A stretch of 64,000 bases of DNA from CAWKEY01 sp963848675 (GTDB lineage: Bacteria; Pseudomonadota; Gammaproteobacteria; Methylococcales; Methylomonadaceae), in assembly GCA_963848675.1 (NCBI GenBank), contig CAWKEY010000045.1, positions 1 through 64,000 of the forward strand, written 5' to 3'. The notes beneath the pieces were generated by a model, which saw only the letters and a program-made list of their open reading frames with translations, was not told the DNA's origin and ran no database searches. Position numbers and translations under genes: made by a program. Shown in pieces: positions 8,929-18,853 of this stretch (the first letter of the stretch is position 1; every line of letters starts with the position of its first letter).

Positions 8929-10371
8929 TTAAATGCGGGTTCCGCCCACCGTCAGGCCATCGATTTTGAGTGTAGGCTGGCCCACGCCTACCGGTACGCT
9001 TTGGCCTTCCTTGCCGCAGCTGCCGACGCCGCTATCAAGTTCCAGATCGGTGCCAACCATGGACACCCGGGTGAGCACATCCGGCCCGTTGCCTATCAGG
9101 GTGGCGCCTTTGACCGGCCGGGTGATTTTGCCGTCTTCGATCAGATAGGCTTCGCTGGCGGAAAAGACAAATTTACCCGAGGTAATATCCACTTGTCCGC
9201 CGCCGAAGTTTTTGGCATAGAGCCCTTTTTTTACCGATTTGATGATTTCTTCTGGATTATGTGCCCCGGGCAGCATGTAGGTGTTGGTCATGCGCGGCAT
9301 TGGCAGGTGCGCGTAAGATTCGCGCCGGCCGTTGCCGGTAGGCTTGACGCCCATTAAACGGGCATTGAGTTTGTCCTGCATGTAGCCTCTCAGGATGCCG
9401 TTTTCAATCAAGATGGTTTTTTCCGTGGGCGTGCCCTCATCATCAATGCTGAGCGATCCGCGCCTTCCCGGCAGGGTGCCGTCATCGACGACCGTGCATA
9501 AATCGGAGGCTACTCGCTCACCGATGCGGCCGCTGAATGCGGAGGTGCCTTTGCGGTTGAAATCGCCTTCCAGGCCATGACCGATCGCCTCATGCAACAA
9601 AATGCCCGGCCAGCCCGGCCCCAGTACGACCGTCATATTGCCGGCCGGCGCGTCTACCGCTTCCAGGTTAACCAGCGCCAGTCTGACTGCTTCCCTGCCG
9701 TATTCGAGGGCCGCGTCCTGGTCGATAAAACAGCTGTAATCGCTGCGGCCGCCGCCGCCCATGCTGCCCTGCTCACGATGACCATTTTCTGCGACGATCA
9801 CGGTTACATTCATGCGCACCAGGGGCCGGACATCGGCCGTCAGTGAGCCGTCCTGATTGGCGACGAGGATGCAGTCATGGACGCCGGACAGACTGACGAT
9901 AACTTCTTCAATCCGGCTGTCCAGTTTGCGGGTTTCACTGTCAACCTTGCGCAATAACTCGATTTTCTGCTGGTCCGCCAATGACTTTAACGGATTGAGC
10001 GGGGCATAGTAGCGCGGCCAGCTGGCGGTTTTCGCCAGCCCAATCCGGGCTTGCTGACCTTGGCGGACGATGGCCTGGACGTTATTGGCCGCTTCCAGCA
10101 GCACCGGGAGTTCAATCCGGTCGCTGTAGGCAAAGCCGGTTTTTTCGCCCGCTACGGCGCGCACGCCGGCGCCCTGTTCGATATTATGGCTGCCTTCCTT
10201 GATGATGCCGCCCTCCATGACCCAGGATTCATGATGGCTGGATTGAAAATAAATATCTGCGGCATCCACCGAAGCACTGAGCAGGCGGCTCATGATGGTT
10301 TCAATATCGCCGTCCTGTATGCCGGATGGCATGAGTACAGCTTGTCTTGCGAGATGAAGTAGATCCGTCAT
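8929..10371 (-). CDS. tldD: Metalloprotease TldD
   Basis: Subunit of the TldD/TldE (PmbA) heterodimeric zinc protease, involved in maturation of peptides such as microcins and in CcdA degradation. The 480-residue length is standard. Conserved segments include YFQSSHHESWVMEGGIIKEG, VRAVAGEKTGFAY, the zinc/catalytic motif LLHEAIGHGLEGDFN, and GGTRI at the C-terminus. It lies downstream of the rng-yhdP group, as tldD does in E. coli, and is convergent with the tlpA remnant. The partner tldE/pmbA is not in this window. Confidence 0.95.
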   Translation of the reverse strand: MTDLLHLARQAVLMPSGIQDGDIETIMSRLLSASVDAADIYFQSSHHESWVMEGGIIKEGSHNIEQGAGVRAVAGEKTGFAYSDRIELPVLLEAANNVQAIVRQGQQARIGLAKTASWPRYYAPLNPLKSLADQQKIELLRKVDSETRKLDSRIEEVIVSLSGVHDCILVANQDGSLTADVRPLVRMNVTVIVAENGHREQGSMGGGGRSDYSCFIDQDAALEYGREAVRLALVNLEAVDAPAGNMTVVLGPGWPGILLHEAIGHGLEGDFNRKGTSAFSGRIGERVASDLCTVVDDGTLPGRRGSLSIDDEGTPTEKTILIENGILRGYMQDKLNARLMGVKPTGNGRRESYAHLPMPRMTNTYMLPGAHNPEEIIKSVKKGLYAKNFGGGQVDITSGKFVFSASEAYLIEDGKITRPVKGATLIGNGPDVLTRVSMVGTDLELDSGVGSCGKEGQSVPVGVGQPTLKIDGLTVGGTRI

Positions 10372-10476
10372 AACGTGTGGGTAAGAGGTAATGGTAATGA
10401 ATAGGATATGCGGGCGATTCCAGAACCAGAACGAAATGTAATTCCAGTTCTGATTCCGCTCACTAATGAGGCCCAG

Positions 10477-11061
10477 TCAGTCTGCTTTCAAGTCATTGTG
10501 CAGTGTGTCATATAAGGTCTGCAGCAGTGCTTTTGACTTATCTTCCGGAGCGTCGTAGTAACCATCGGGGCTCGCTTGTGAATTGTCAGGCTCTATGTGA
10601 GTAACGCTGACTGCTGTTTCGTCGTCTTTACCTTCCAGGGTCAGGATATAATTGGCCTCGTTATGAAGAGCCGCCGAAAAATCCAGCAATTTGGAGAAAA
10701 AACCGCCAGGCTTGTAGACAATGTAAAACTGGCCCTTATCGCGATTGCGATCGGTGATTGCAAACTCCTGCTGTTTTAATGCCAACTCGACAGTATTCCA
10801 GGCCTGGACAAACGGCTGTTTGATAGTCAGGCGTAGCGGGCCGGATTCGGACAACGTCACCTTGTCGCCCAGTCCTGGCTCGGCTTCCGTTTGCAGAGTC
10901 TCCTCGACAGGCAGGCTTGCATTCTTCTTGTCAACGATCAGCGTTGGCGGCCGCTCGAGCATTTCAGTGCCCCGGTATTTGTCATCTCCGCTTGCGCAGG
11001 AAACCAGGGCAGCGCCAAACAGCAATACGGCGGTTGGGTATTTTTTGACGATTAATTTCAT
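10477..11061 (-). CDS. BamC/NlpB-like lipoprotein
   Basis: A 194-residue predicted lipoprotein: the N-terminus KLIVKKYPTAVLLFGAALVSC has a lipobox Cys near residue 21, followed by GDDKYRGTEMLERPPTL, which resembles the start of BamC. One helix-grip-like domain follows (LRLTIKQPFVQAWNTVELAL, DRNRDKGQFYIVY). BamC is an accessory lipoprotein of the outer-membrane Bam complex. This product is shorter than E. coli BamC (two helix-grip domains, about 340 residues), so it may be a single-domain version. The ATG at 11061 is chosen because it starts the signal peptide; the longer ORF runs into the neighbouring gene. It sits 13 bp after the nitrilase gene, probably in its operon, not beside dapA as in enterobacteria. 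Confidence 0.7.
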   Translation of the reverse strand: MKLIVKKYPTAVLLFGAALVSCASGDDKYRGTEMLERPPTLIVDKKNASLPVEETLQTEAEPGLGDKVTLSESGPLRLTIKQPFVQAWNTVELALKQQEFAITDRNRDKGQFYIVYKPGGFFSKLLDFSAALHNEANYILTLEGKDDETAVSVTHIEPDNSQASPDGYYDAPEDKSKALLQTLYDTLHNDLKAD

Positions 11062-11074
11062 TTTCAACAATAAC

Positions 11075-11893
11075 TTAGGCACAGAAAAAGCGGCGATGAT
11101 TGAGTGCTGGAAAAGCGGCGCGCACCTTTTCCAGGCGTTCAAGATCGATTTCCGCCGACACAAAGCCCCCGCCAGTTTTATAGCAATCGAGCACCACGCC
11201 CCAAGGGTCGATGATCATGCTGTGGCCAAAGGTTTTCCGGCCATTCAGATGAAAGCCGCCCTGATCGGGCGCTATCACATAGCACAGGTTCTCGACTGCG
11301 CGTGCGCGCAATAAAAGCTCCCAGTGCGCGGCGCCGGTTTCCGCGGTAAAGGCCGATGGAATGACCAGTATTTCCATGCCCAGTTTACCCATGGTGCGGA
11401 AAAATTCGGGGAAGCGCAGATCGTAGCAAACCGCAACGCCCAGCTTGCCAAAGGGCGTATCAATCACCAAAGGCACATCGCCCGGCTCGATGGAGTCGGA
11501 TTCGCGGTAAATTTCTTGTGTGCCCGGGACGTTGACATCAAACAGATGGACTTTATCGTAGCGCGCCACGCGTTCGCCGTTAGCGTTGTAGACCAGGCAA
11601 GACGCCCGCACTTTAAGGTCGTCGTTGCCCGCGATGGGAATGGTGCCGCCGACAACCCAGACGGCATATTTCTTTGCGACCGAGGATAAAAAATCCTGTA
11701 TCGGTCCTGAGCCGTCGATCTCTTTGGCTTTGATCTTGTCCAGTTCATGCTCGCCCATCAACGCAAAATTTTCCGGCAATGCGACCAGCTTTGCCCCCGC
11801 CTTTGCGGCTTCGCCAATCAGCTTGTCGGCTTCAAACAAGTTGGCACTGATGCTTGGACTGGATGCCATCTGGATGGCCGCACATTTGCTCAT
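11075..11893 (-). CDS. Carbon-nitrogen hydrolase (Nit1/Nit2-like)
   Basis: A 272-residue member of the nitrilase superfamily, likely acting on small amides; Nit1-type proteins hydrolyse deaminated glutathione as metabolite repair. The catalytic triad is visible: Glu41 in ALPENFAL, Lys114 in RYDKVHLFDV, and Cys156 in GVAVCYDLRFPEFFR. The domain is complete and cytosolic, with no export signal. It begins 3 bp after the yhdP stop, so it belongs to the maf-rng-yhdP transcription unit. The exact substrate cannot be read from sequence. Confidence 0.9.
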   Translation of the reverse strand: MSKCAAIQMASSPSISANLFEADKLIGEAAKAGAKLVALPENFALMGEHELDKIKAKEIDGSGPIQDFLSSVAKKYAVWVVGGTIPIAGNDDLKVRASCLVYNANGERVARYDKVHLFDVNVPGTQEIYRESDSIEPGDVPLVIDTPFGKLGVAVCYDLRFPEFFRTMGKLGMEILVIPSAFTAETGAAHWELLLRARAVENLCYVIAPDQGGFHLNGRKTFGHSMIIDPWGVVLDCYKTGGGFVSAEIDLERLEKVRAAFPALNHRRFFCA

Positions 11894-11895
11894 GC

Positions 11896-14800
11896 TTATC
11901 TCTCGTTGTTGTCATTTTTTGGTCCCTGCACCCAGGGGAAGCCGGTAATCCCGCTCCAGGTTTTCTGCAGCAAACCCTCGTTTTCATGCAGCGGAATAAT
12001 TTGCGCGTTGCCCCATGGGCCCTGCACCTGATACTCTGAACCGAAGAAAAAGCCTTCTTTGTCTTCGCCGGTCAAGGTGCGTGCCACCATGGCGGCAATT
12101 TTGCCCATGATTGTACCAGCAATAGGCACGGCGTCAGAACTTTTAGGCACGACATGGACATGATGATCAACGGTGTGCTTGACCAGATCGGTCTCGCCGG
12201 CAAGCGTGATTTTTGCCGGGATAGCATCGACGACTAAATTCTGGGTGAGTGCGATGCCGTTGAGTAATTCAAACTGTCCCTTAATGCTGTTGAAGGTCAA
12301 GCCTTCTGAATAGACATCGCTAAAATCCAGTTGCAGACGTTTTAACCACTGGTCCATGGCCAGTATGCCCAGCACCCGGCCAAATCCGGGTTCTATACTC
12401 AAAATGCGTCCGTGCTTCAGATCAACGTCTACCTGGCCTCGCAAGCCCTCAATGGAGAACTGTTGCGGCGGACCGCTCCAATTGAGCGAAAAATCAAAGA
12501 AGCCAGTGGTATCAGTCATATCAGGGCTAATGCCCAGCCTGGTCAGCAGCCGCCCGAAATGCGCTGTTTCCAGGCGGCCACGGGTCTGTGTTTGAGACTG
12601 CTCATCCTGGGTTTTCCAGTCACCGGTTAAGACAAGTTTTGCGTCTGCTCCGGTCAGATTGACACGCTTAAAACGAATGCCGCTGGCTATACGCTCGGTT
12701 TCCAGGGTCAACTGCCCCAGATCAACGGCATTCCACAAGGTTTTATGGCTGCTGACATTCAATAATGGCATCCGCTGCGGACTTAAGGTCTCGCCTTCAC
12801 GCTTTAGCTGCTTGAAGGCCGAAAAATCCAGTACATCCATAACCAGAGTGATGCTTTCGGCACCCTTAGGATCAACCGGTATCTGAATTTTACCGGTCGC
12901 AAAGGCACTGCTGATATGTCCGGCCCAATTGCTTCCAGTGCGGCTCACGTTTAGATCAATCTTGCCCATTTCGACTTTCCCCCACAGACAGTGGTTGCTG
13001 TGCAACTTGATTGTCCTGATGCTGTTCAGCGCACTGCTGCCTTCCTGGGCAACGGATAAAGCCAGCCAGTCTTGCAAAGGCAATGGATCACGATTGATTT
13101 CCAATGTCAGGCCGGCACCCTCAACCTGGGCCGCTTCCCCCGAGCCGACCAGAATGTGGCCGGAGTAAAGGTTTTGTTGCCGGGTATCTAATTTGACGGC
13201 GGCTTTGAGCTGGTTGTCATAATTGAATGCCAGTGGCAGCAAGGTCTGATCATCAAAAACAAACTTTAGTGACAAGGGCCTGGTTTGGTCAGCGGTTTTG
13301 GCTAATGCGCCCGGTAACTTCAGCGTGACGCCTGTCAGCGCCGACTGCACCAAAAGCTCCGGGGCGCTCGTGTCAAAAGGCAGACGCAATTGCAGTTGAT
13401 AATCGGCGACGCCGTCTGCCAATTGCCACCAGGGCAATTTGAATTGCGTCTGCAGGTCACTGATACCGGTACTGCCCGATACGTTGACAGTGGTCTGATC
13501 GCGGCTGGTTTTAATGTCAATGTCTATGGCGTGGCCCAGGCTATTGGCCTGAATACGCTCACTATAAACGCCCAGTTCATTAAATTTTAACGCTCCGGAA
13601 ATATTTTTGACCGCTAAATCCAACGGCTTGACGGTCAATTTGGCCTTATCCAATTGCGCCGCTCCCTGCACTTTGGCGGTTGCACCGTCGCTGAGAGGGA
13701 TTTTTAAATCCAGGCTGATTTGGGTATCGCCTTCGGGGGTAATCACATTTAATAATGCATCCACCGGGGAATTAAGCGGCGTATGTTGCATAAAATCCAG
13801 GGCTCGAATAATTTCGCCGCCCAGCTCACCTTTGACCAACACATACTCGCTATCGCCCATTGCCGGAATGTTGACTTCGGCCTGTTTTAGGCTGGTCTTT
13901 GCCGCCTGGCCCTGCTGAAATTTGACCTGCAGGCTGTTCTGTAAAAACAGCACATCACCGGCCAGTCCGGTCAAATGTGGCCATTGCGGGTGATAGTTCA
14001 GCTCAAAGCCATCGACATGAAACAGGGTCTCAAAGACTCCCTCCCCGTGGCTAAACGGAAAATCACCCGGGTTGCCGTAAAACAACAGGCGGCCATCGCT
14101 GACACGGCCTTTAACAAAGGCGTGATCGAGCCAGTTCAGCACCTCGGGATTCAGTGCCGCTGCGGGCAGATAACGAGCCGCTTTGCTGGCGTCGTGAGCT
14201 GAAAATGCACTCTGAATATCCACAAAAGGCTTGTCGTCAGTCTTTGGCAGCTTTAACTGCAGACGGCTTTTAGTCTGAAAATCAGGCGTATCCAGCTCAA
14301 TCAGGGCGCTCGATAACTGCCAATCCTCGTCTGTTTGCTGCCATGACACATGGCCTTTTAGTACCCTGATAGCTAACTCCGAACGAAACAGTCCGGGCGA
14401 TGAGAGGGTGGCATTTTGGGTCATCAGCCAGATCGAGCCTTGCTGCTCGCTGCCTTTAAGGTGGCCAGTCAAATTTTCCATGCCGGGAAATGCCGGCAAA
14501 GGTGCGAATCCCAGGCCGGCAAATCGGCCGTTCACGGCAAACTGTTTTTTATCCACATCGGCAAACAGTGAAAGATCCTCCACGCGGCCTCTGAGCCGGG
14601 CCTCTGCCAGTATTTTCGCCTGTTCGTCCGGCAACGGCGCAAAAAACTGCAGAAGGTCTGACGCCTCGTGCAAATCCAGTTGCCTGGCAAACAGTGCAAG
14701 TTTGTGCTGCTGATTGGCGCCGGTATGTTCGCCGGCAATACTGAACAGGGCCGGTGGCCATTTTTTGCCAGGCTTGTTGGGTCTGTCAGCCGTTTCCAGC

Positions 14801-15738
14801 AATAAATCCTTGACATCCAGCCGCCACTCCCGGTCATTAGCCGCCCATTGAAACCGGGTCTGCATCTGTTTAAGCGGAAAGGAGCCTTTGCCCTCGCGGC
14901 TCAGATGCAACTGTTCAAGTTGTACTTCGCCACTAACGGCGGTAAGCTGCACCTGTTGCCATTCAGCCCAGAGCTTGAAATCTCCTGTGCCGCTGCTGAT
15001 TTTCAGTGCCAACGGCAACTCAGCGGTTACCAGCTCGGGCAGCCTTATCTGTCTGCCTTGTAAAAATACACGGCCCTTGAGACTGGCCGGTTCAAATACA
15101 TTGCCGTTAAAGTCCATGGCGACGGTTAGCGCCTTGCCATATTTTTTCGGCAGTTTCAGCAGCATATTAATCCGGTGGCGCTGGCTATCCCTCTCATTGA
15201 TGATGGCCAGATCGACCTCGTCAAAGCGCAGCGGACGGTTGCCGGTTTGATCATCCTGCCAAGTGATGGTGCTCTGCAGCAGTTCGTATTTACCACCCTG
15301 CATCAGCCACCACGGTTGCCCATCGCTGGCTTTTAGGCCAACAATGGCAAAACTGCCGTCCGGTTTTTGTTTGACAGTCAGCCGGGCGCCCACCAGTGTC
15401 ACCCAGGACGATGACAACACATCCCTGCTGACCAGCACATCGAATAAGCGTAGGCCCAGGCGTATTTCATTCAATTGAATGGCTGGCTGTTCATCCGGAT
15501 GCGTGGATAAAACATCGATATCGCTGAGTACCAGTTCGGGGTTGAAACCGCGCAGTTTAGCCCGCATCCGGCCGATGTTTACGGGCGCTCCCAACTCTTG
15601 GCCGATGAGGCTCGACAAGCTGGATTTATAGGTGTCAATACTGGACAACAGCACGCGCACAGCCGTTAATCCGAGCGCTGACGCAATCAAGCTCCAAAAA
15701 ATAAGATGCCGCGTTGCCCGCGTAATGTGGTGGATCAC
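11896..15738 (-). CDS. yhdP: YhdP family AsmA-like envelope protein
   Basis: A 1280-residue AsmA-like/DUF3971 protein with one N-terminal transmembrane helix (about 13-33) and a very long periplasmic region ending in a DUF-type AsmA C-terminal domain. YhdP, with TamB and YdbH, is implicated in phospholipid transport between inner and outer membranes as a bridge-like beta-helical protein. Visible markers are the N-terminal TRATRHLIFWSLI, the GRMRAKLRGFNPEL segment, and near the C-terminus LDLKHGRILSIEPG, FGRVLGILAM and GTIMGKIAAM. The length matches the family (about 1270). It lies between rng and the nitrilase, matching E. coli maf-rng-yhdP-tldD order. Confidence 0.93.
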   Translation of the reverse strand: MIHHITRATRHLIFWSLIASALGLTAVRVLLSSIDTYKSSLSSLIGQELGAPVNIGRMRAKLRGFNPELVLSDIDVLSTHPDEQPAIQLNEIRLGLRLFDVLVSRDVLSSSWVTLVGARLTVKQKPDGSFAIVGLKASDGQPWWLMQGGKYELLQSTITWQDDQTGNRPLRFDEVDLAIINERDSQRHRINMLLKLPKKYGKALTVAMDFNGNVFEPASLKGRVFLQGRQIRLPELVTAELPLALKISSGTGDFKLWAEWQQVQLTAVSGEVQLEQLHLSREGKGSFPLKQMQTRFQWAANDREWRLDVKDLLLETADRPNKPGKKWPPALFSIAGEHTGANQQHKLALFARQLDLHEASDLLQFFAPLPDEQAKILAEARLRGRVEDLSLFADVDKKQFAVNGRFAGLGFAPLPAFPGMENLTGHLKGSEQQGSIWLMTQNATLSSPGLFRSELAIRVLKGHVSWQQTDEDWQLSSALIELDTPDFQTKSRLQLKLPKTDDKPFVDIQSAFSAHDASKAARYLPAAALNPEVLNWLDHAFVKGRVSDGRLLFYGNPGDFPFSHGEGVFETLFHVDGFELNYHPQWPHLTGLAGDVLFLQNSLQVKFQQGQAAKTSLKQAEVNIPAMGDSEYVLVKGELGGEIIRALDFMQHTPLNSPVDALLNVITPEGDTQISLDLKIPLSDGATAKVQGAAQLDKAKLTVKPLDLAVKNISGALKFNELGVYSERIQANSLGHAIDIDIKTSRDQTTVNVSGSTGISDLQTQFKLPWWQLADGVADYQLQLRLPFDTSAPELLVQSALTGVTLKLPGALAKTADQTRPLSLKFVFDDQTLLPLAFNYDNQLKAAVKLDTRQQNLYSGHILVGSGEAAQVEGAGLTLEINRDPLPLQDWLALSVAQEGSSALNSIRTIKLHSNHCLWGKVEMGKIDLNVSRTGSNWAGHISSAFATGKIQIPVDPKGAESITLVMDVLDFSAFKQLKREGETLSPQRMPLLNVSSHKTLWNAVDLGQLTLETERIASGIRFKRVNLTGADAKLVLTGDWKTQDEQSQTQTRGRLETAHFGRLLTRLGISPDMTDTTGFFDFSLNWSGPPQQFSIEGLRGQVDVDLKHGRILSIEPGFGRVLGILAMDQWLKRLQLDFSDVYSEGLTFNSIKGQFELLNGIALTQNLVVDAIPAKITLAGETDLVKHTVDHHVHVVPKSSDAVPIAGTIMGKIAAMVARTLTGEDKEGFFFGSEYQVQGPWGNAQIIPLHENEGLLQKTWSGITGFPWVQGPKNDNNER

Positions 15739-15855
15739 GAAAATAGCTACAAGGTTAAAAATGCAGGGTAAAGAATTTTTACCATTGATGCCTTGCGTTT
15801 CGTTGAAATAGCTAATCGCTCATGGCGCATGCGCTCATCCCTGCCGTCTTGCCTG

Positions 15856-17310
15856 TTAAAGCAATACCACATCGTACTGCTCCTGATTGTATTCGGCTTC
15901 TGCCCTAAACTTGATCTGCACTCCCAAAAACACCTCCAGTTCCGCGAGCATGGCGGCCTCTTCGTCCAGCAGCATCTCCACAACCTCGTTGGAAGCCAGC
16001 ACCAATAGTTTCTGCACGTTATATTGCCGGACTTCACGAATAATTTCGCGGAAAATTTCCAGACACATGGATTCCGCCGTTTTTAATACCCCGCGCCCGC
16101 CACAAGCCTTGCAGGGTTCGCACAGGATATGCTCCAGACTTTCGCGCGTTCTTTTGCGCGTCATTTCAACCAGGCCCAGCACCGAGACTTCAGTAATTTT
16201 GGTTTTGGCGTGGTCTTTTTCGAGATTGCGTTCGAGCGCCTGCAAGACCTGTTTTTTATGATCTTCACTTTGCATATCGATAAAATCGATAATTATGATG
16301 CCGCCCAGATTTCTGAGCCTAAGCTGCCGGGAAATGGTTTGCGCCGCTTCCAGATTGGTTTTAAAAATTGTTTCTTCCAGGTTCTTGCCGCTGACATAGC
16401 CGCCGGTATTGACATCAACCGTGGTCATTGCCTCGGTCTGGTCAAACACCAGATGGCCGCCCGATTTCAGTTTGACTTTACGCTCGAGCGCCTTTTGAAT
16501 TTCATTTTCAACGTTGTAAATATCAAATACCGGACATTCGCCGGTGTAATGTTCGATAACCGGCACGATTTCCGGTACGAACACATTGGCAAACTCAATC
16601 AGCCGGTGATAGGTTTCCTTGGAATCGACGCGCACCCGATCAATGCCCTCCTTGTATAAATCCCTCAAGGTTCTGACGCTGAGCGGCAAATCCTTATGGA
16701 TAAACTCCTTGGCTTTGGCGTCGGCAATCTTTGCGGAGATCGACTCCCACAGTTTGAGCAGAAAAGTCATATCTGAAAACAGGACCGCTTCTTCCACGCA
16801 CTCGGCCGCTGTCCGGGCAATAAAGCCGCCACATTCATGTTGCTGGCGGTAGGCATTGAGGCAGGCTTTTAAGCGGGCCCGTTCCGCTTCGCATTCAATT
16901 CTTTGCGATACCCCGCAATTATTCGCATAGGGCATATAAACCTGATAGCGGGAGGGTATCGATATTTCTGTGGTCAGGCGTGCGCCCTTGCTGCCGATAG
17001 GGTCTTTGACCACCTGAACGATAATGTGCTGGCCTTCATGAAGATAATGCTCGATATTTTCGGAACGCTTTTTTTCCAGATCCTTGCTGCACAAATCGGA
17101 AATGTGAAGAAAAGCCGCCTTCGGCAGGCCAATATCAACAAACGCCGCCTGCATGCCCGGCAAAACCCGGCACACTTCGCCCTTATAAATGTTGCCGACC
17201 AGGCCTATCTGCCGGCTTCTTTCGATGATTAACTCCTGCAAGACACCGTTTTCAATGACGGCGACCCGTGTTTCTGGTGGGGTAACGTTGATTAAAATTT
17301 CTTCACTCAT
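15856..17310 (-). CDS. rng: Ribonuclease G
   Basis: Endoribonuclease that matures the 5' end of 16S rRNA and degrades some mRNAs. The 484-residue product has an N-terminal S1 domain (about 36-120), an RNase H-like region and the catalytic DNase-I-like region with DQTEAMTTVDVNTG. It also has IIIIDFIDM and the zinc-link motif CEPCKACGGRG. It lacks the long C-terminal scaffold of RNase E, which supports RNase G. Its ATG overlaps the maf stop by one base (TAATG on the minus strand), so the genes are translationally coupled. Confidence 0.95.
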   Translation of the reverse strand: MSEEILINVTPPETRVAVIENGVLQELIIERSRQIGLVGNIYKGEVCRVLPGMQAAFVDIGLPKAAFLHISDLCSKDLEKKRSENIEHYLHEGQHIIVQVVKDPIGSKGARLTTEISIPSRYQVYMPYANNCGVSQRIECEAERARLKACLNAYRQQHECGGFIARTAAECVEEAVLFSDMTFLLKLWESISAKIADAKAKEFIHKDLPLSVRTLRDLYKEGIDRVRVDSKETYHRLIEFANVFVPEIVPVIEHYTGECPVFDIYNVENEIQKALERKVKLKSGGHLVFDQTEAMTTVDVNTGGYVSGKNLEETIFKTNLEAAQTISRQLRLRNLGGIIIIDFIDMQSEDHKKQVLQALERNLEKDHAKTKITEVSVLGLVEMTRKRTRESLEHILCEPCKACGGRGVLKTAESMCLEIFREIIREVRQYNVQKLLVLASNEVVEMLLDEEAAMLAELEVFLGVQIKFRAEAEYNQEQYDVVLL

Positions 17311-17885
17311 TAAAAAAGCTCTATTCCTTGTTTGGCTAAAAGTTCAGCGGTCTCAAACAGAGGCAAACCGACCACACCCGAAAAACTGCCGGCGATCGAT
17401 TCCACAAAGATACTGCCCAATCCCTGAATCGCATAACTCCCGGCTTTATCGGCCGGCTCGCCGCTGTGCCAATAAGTCAGTATTTCTGGTGTCGTCAAGC
17501 GCCTGAATGACACTCCGGTGATGCTGACGGCCTGGTCATGACGGCGTCCGCGTAACGAAATCGCCGTGAAAACCTGATGAGTTTGGCCGGATAACTGAGT
17601 CAGCATCGACAGGGCGTCGTTCTGGTCTGTCGGCTTACCCATAATTTGATTGCCCAAGACCACTGCGGTATCGGCTGCCAACACCGGTACAGAAAAACCT
17701 ATTTTCGCAACACAGGCCGCCGATTTTTCCGCAGCAAGGCGTTGCACATAGGTCAGCGGGGCTTCATTGAATCGGGGCGATTCATCCACGGCAACCGGAT
17801 GGATCGCATAAGTGACTCTGATCTGATCCAACAGTTCCTTGCGCCTGGGGGAGGCTGAAGCCAGAATTATTTGCGGCGTCATCAA
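17310..17885 (-). CDS. maf: Maf/YhdE nucleotide pyrophosphatase
   Basis: A 191-residue Maf-family house-cleaning enzyme, likely hydrolysing dTTP/UTP (YhdE subgroup) to monophosphates. The N-terminus IILASASPRRKELL is the Maf signature; the catalytic AADTAV and the GSYAIQGLGSIFVESI segment are present. It overlaps rlmH upstream by 4 bp and rng downstream by 1 bp. Assignment to the dTTP/UTP rather than m7GTP subgroup rests on its position before rng and is less certain than the family. Confidence 0.93.
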   Translation of the reverse strand: MMTPQIILASASPRRKELLDQIRVTYAIHPVAVDESPRFNEAPLTYVQRLAAEKSAACVAKIGFSVPVLAADTAVVLGNQIMGKPTDQNDALSMLTQLSGQTHQVFTAISLRGRRHDQAVSITGVSFRRLTTPEILTYWHSGEPADKAGSYAIQGLGSIFVESIAGSFSGVVGLPLFETAELLAKQGIELF

Positions 17886-18349
17886 CGATGGTAAGGGTGG
17901 TTCTGGAGGATGCTCCAGGCGCGGTAAAGCTGCTCGGCAACGACAACGCGCACCAGTGGGTGGGGGAGCGTCAGTTTGGACAGGCTCCAGGATTCGCGGG
18001 CCGCCTGTTTGGCCGAATCCGCCAGCCCTTCCGGACCGCCGACCAGTAGGGCGATATTTTGCCCGCTTTCCAGCCAGCGCTGCAGCGCTTGTGCCAATTC
18101 GGGGGTAGTCCAGGGTTTGCCCGCTATGTCCAGGGATAGTACGTGTGCGGCGGGCGGAATGGCCGTCATCATTCTCTCGCCTTCTTCTCTGACAATTCTG
18201 GAGACATCGCTGTTTTTGCTGCGCTTGCCGGGGGCAATTTCTTTAAGCACCAGTTCGCATTCCCGGGGCAGGCGCTTGGCATATTCATCGTAGCCCTGCT
18301 GCACCCAGCCTGGCATACGGTTTCCAACGGTAATCAGATGTATTTGCAT
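17882..18349 (-). CDS. rlmH: 23S rRNA pseudouridine-1915 N3-methyltransferase
   Basis: SPOUT-class methyltransferase that modifies pseudouridine 1915 of 23S rRNA in the intact 70S ribosome. The 155-residue length is exact for the family. Signatures: N-terminal MQIHLITVGNRMPGWV, YAKRLPRECEL, the SAM-binding knot region LLVGGPEGL, and the C-terminal LPHPLVRVVVAEQLYRAW with YHR at the very end. It heads the minus-strand operon running to tldD, with a 4-bp overlap into maf. Confidence 0.95.
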   Translation of the reverse strand: MQIHLITVGNRMPGWVQQGYDEYAKRLPRECELVLKEIAPGKRSKNSDVSRIVREEGERMMTAIPPAAHVLSLDIAGKPWTTPELAQALQRWLESGQNIALLVGGPEGLADSAKQAARESWSLSKLTLPHPLVRVVVAEQLYRAWSILQNHPYHR

Positions 18350-18560
18350 GGGAGCAGGATACAGAGAACACGGCGCCTATGCAATGCCGTCTACTCGGCA
18401 AAATCAGGCGTGAAGGGCATGCGCTGCCGGAAAAATGACGCTATCCAAAACGCACACTGCCAGTACTATCAATGCGTTAGCACAGATTAAAGAGTTTACG
18501 CATTGTTGGCGTCTTTATTGCTTGCTTTTTAAAAACGCTAAAAAACGCCGGAGACTTGTC

Positions 18561-18815
18561 ATGCGCTTACCCGCACTTCTGTTGCTGATGTTCGTACTGA
18601 GCCTTGGTGCCTGCGCCTGGAGTCAGCCCGTGCAGGATCAGGAAGCTTCCCTATTGCCCAGCAGAGCAGAATCAGTTGGTTTTTTTAGCCGTGTCCACCG
18701 ACGCATCAGAGATACTGAAAGGGCTACCTATGGCCTGCTCTACGAGATGCGCGACGGCTATGACAGTTTTATCTATGACGTACAGAAAGACTATTATGAA
18801 GACTATCAAAAATAA
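18561..18815 (+). CDS. Small predicted lipoprotein
   Basis: An 84-residue protein with a signal peptide ending in a lipobox (LMFVLSLGAC, Cys about 20), then a short acidic region and a C-terminal half rich in aromatic and charged residues (ATYGLLYEMRDGYDSFIYDV). The ATG at 18561 follows GGAGA at good spacing; the in-frame upstream ORF has no support. I do not recognise the family. It lies 38 bp before fliW on the same strand and may be cotranscribed with it. Confidence 0.7.
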   Translation: MRLPALLLLMFVLSLGACAWSQPVQDQEASLLPSRAESVGFFSRVHRRIRDTERATYGLLYEMRDGYDSFIYDVQKDYYEDYQK

Positions 18816-18853
18816 TACCGGCTACCACTTCCCTTCGAATCTTGAGGACAACC

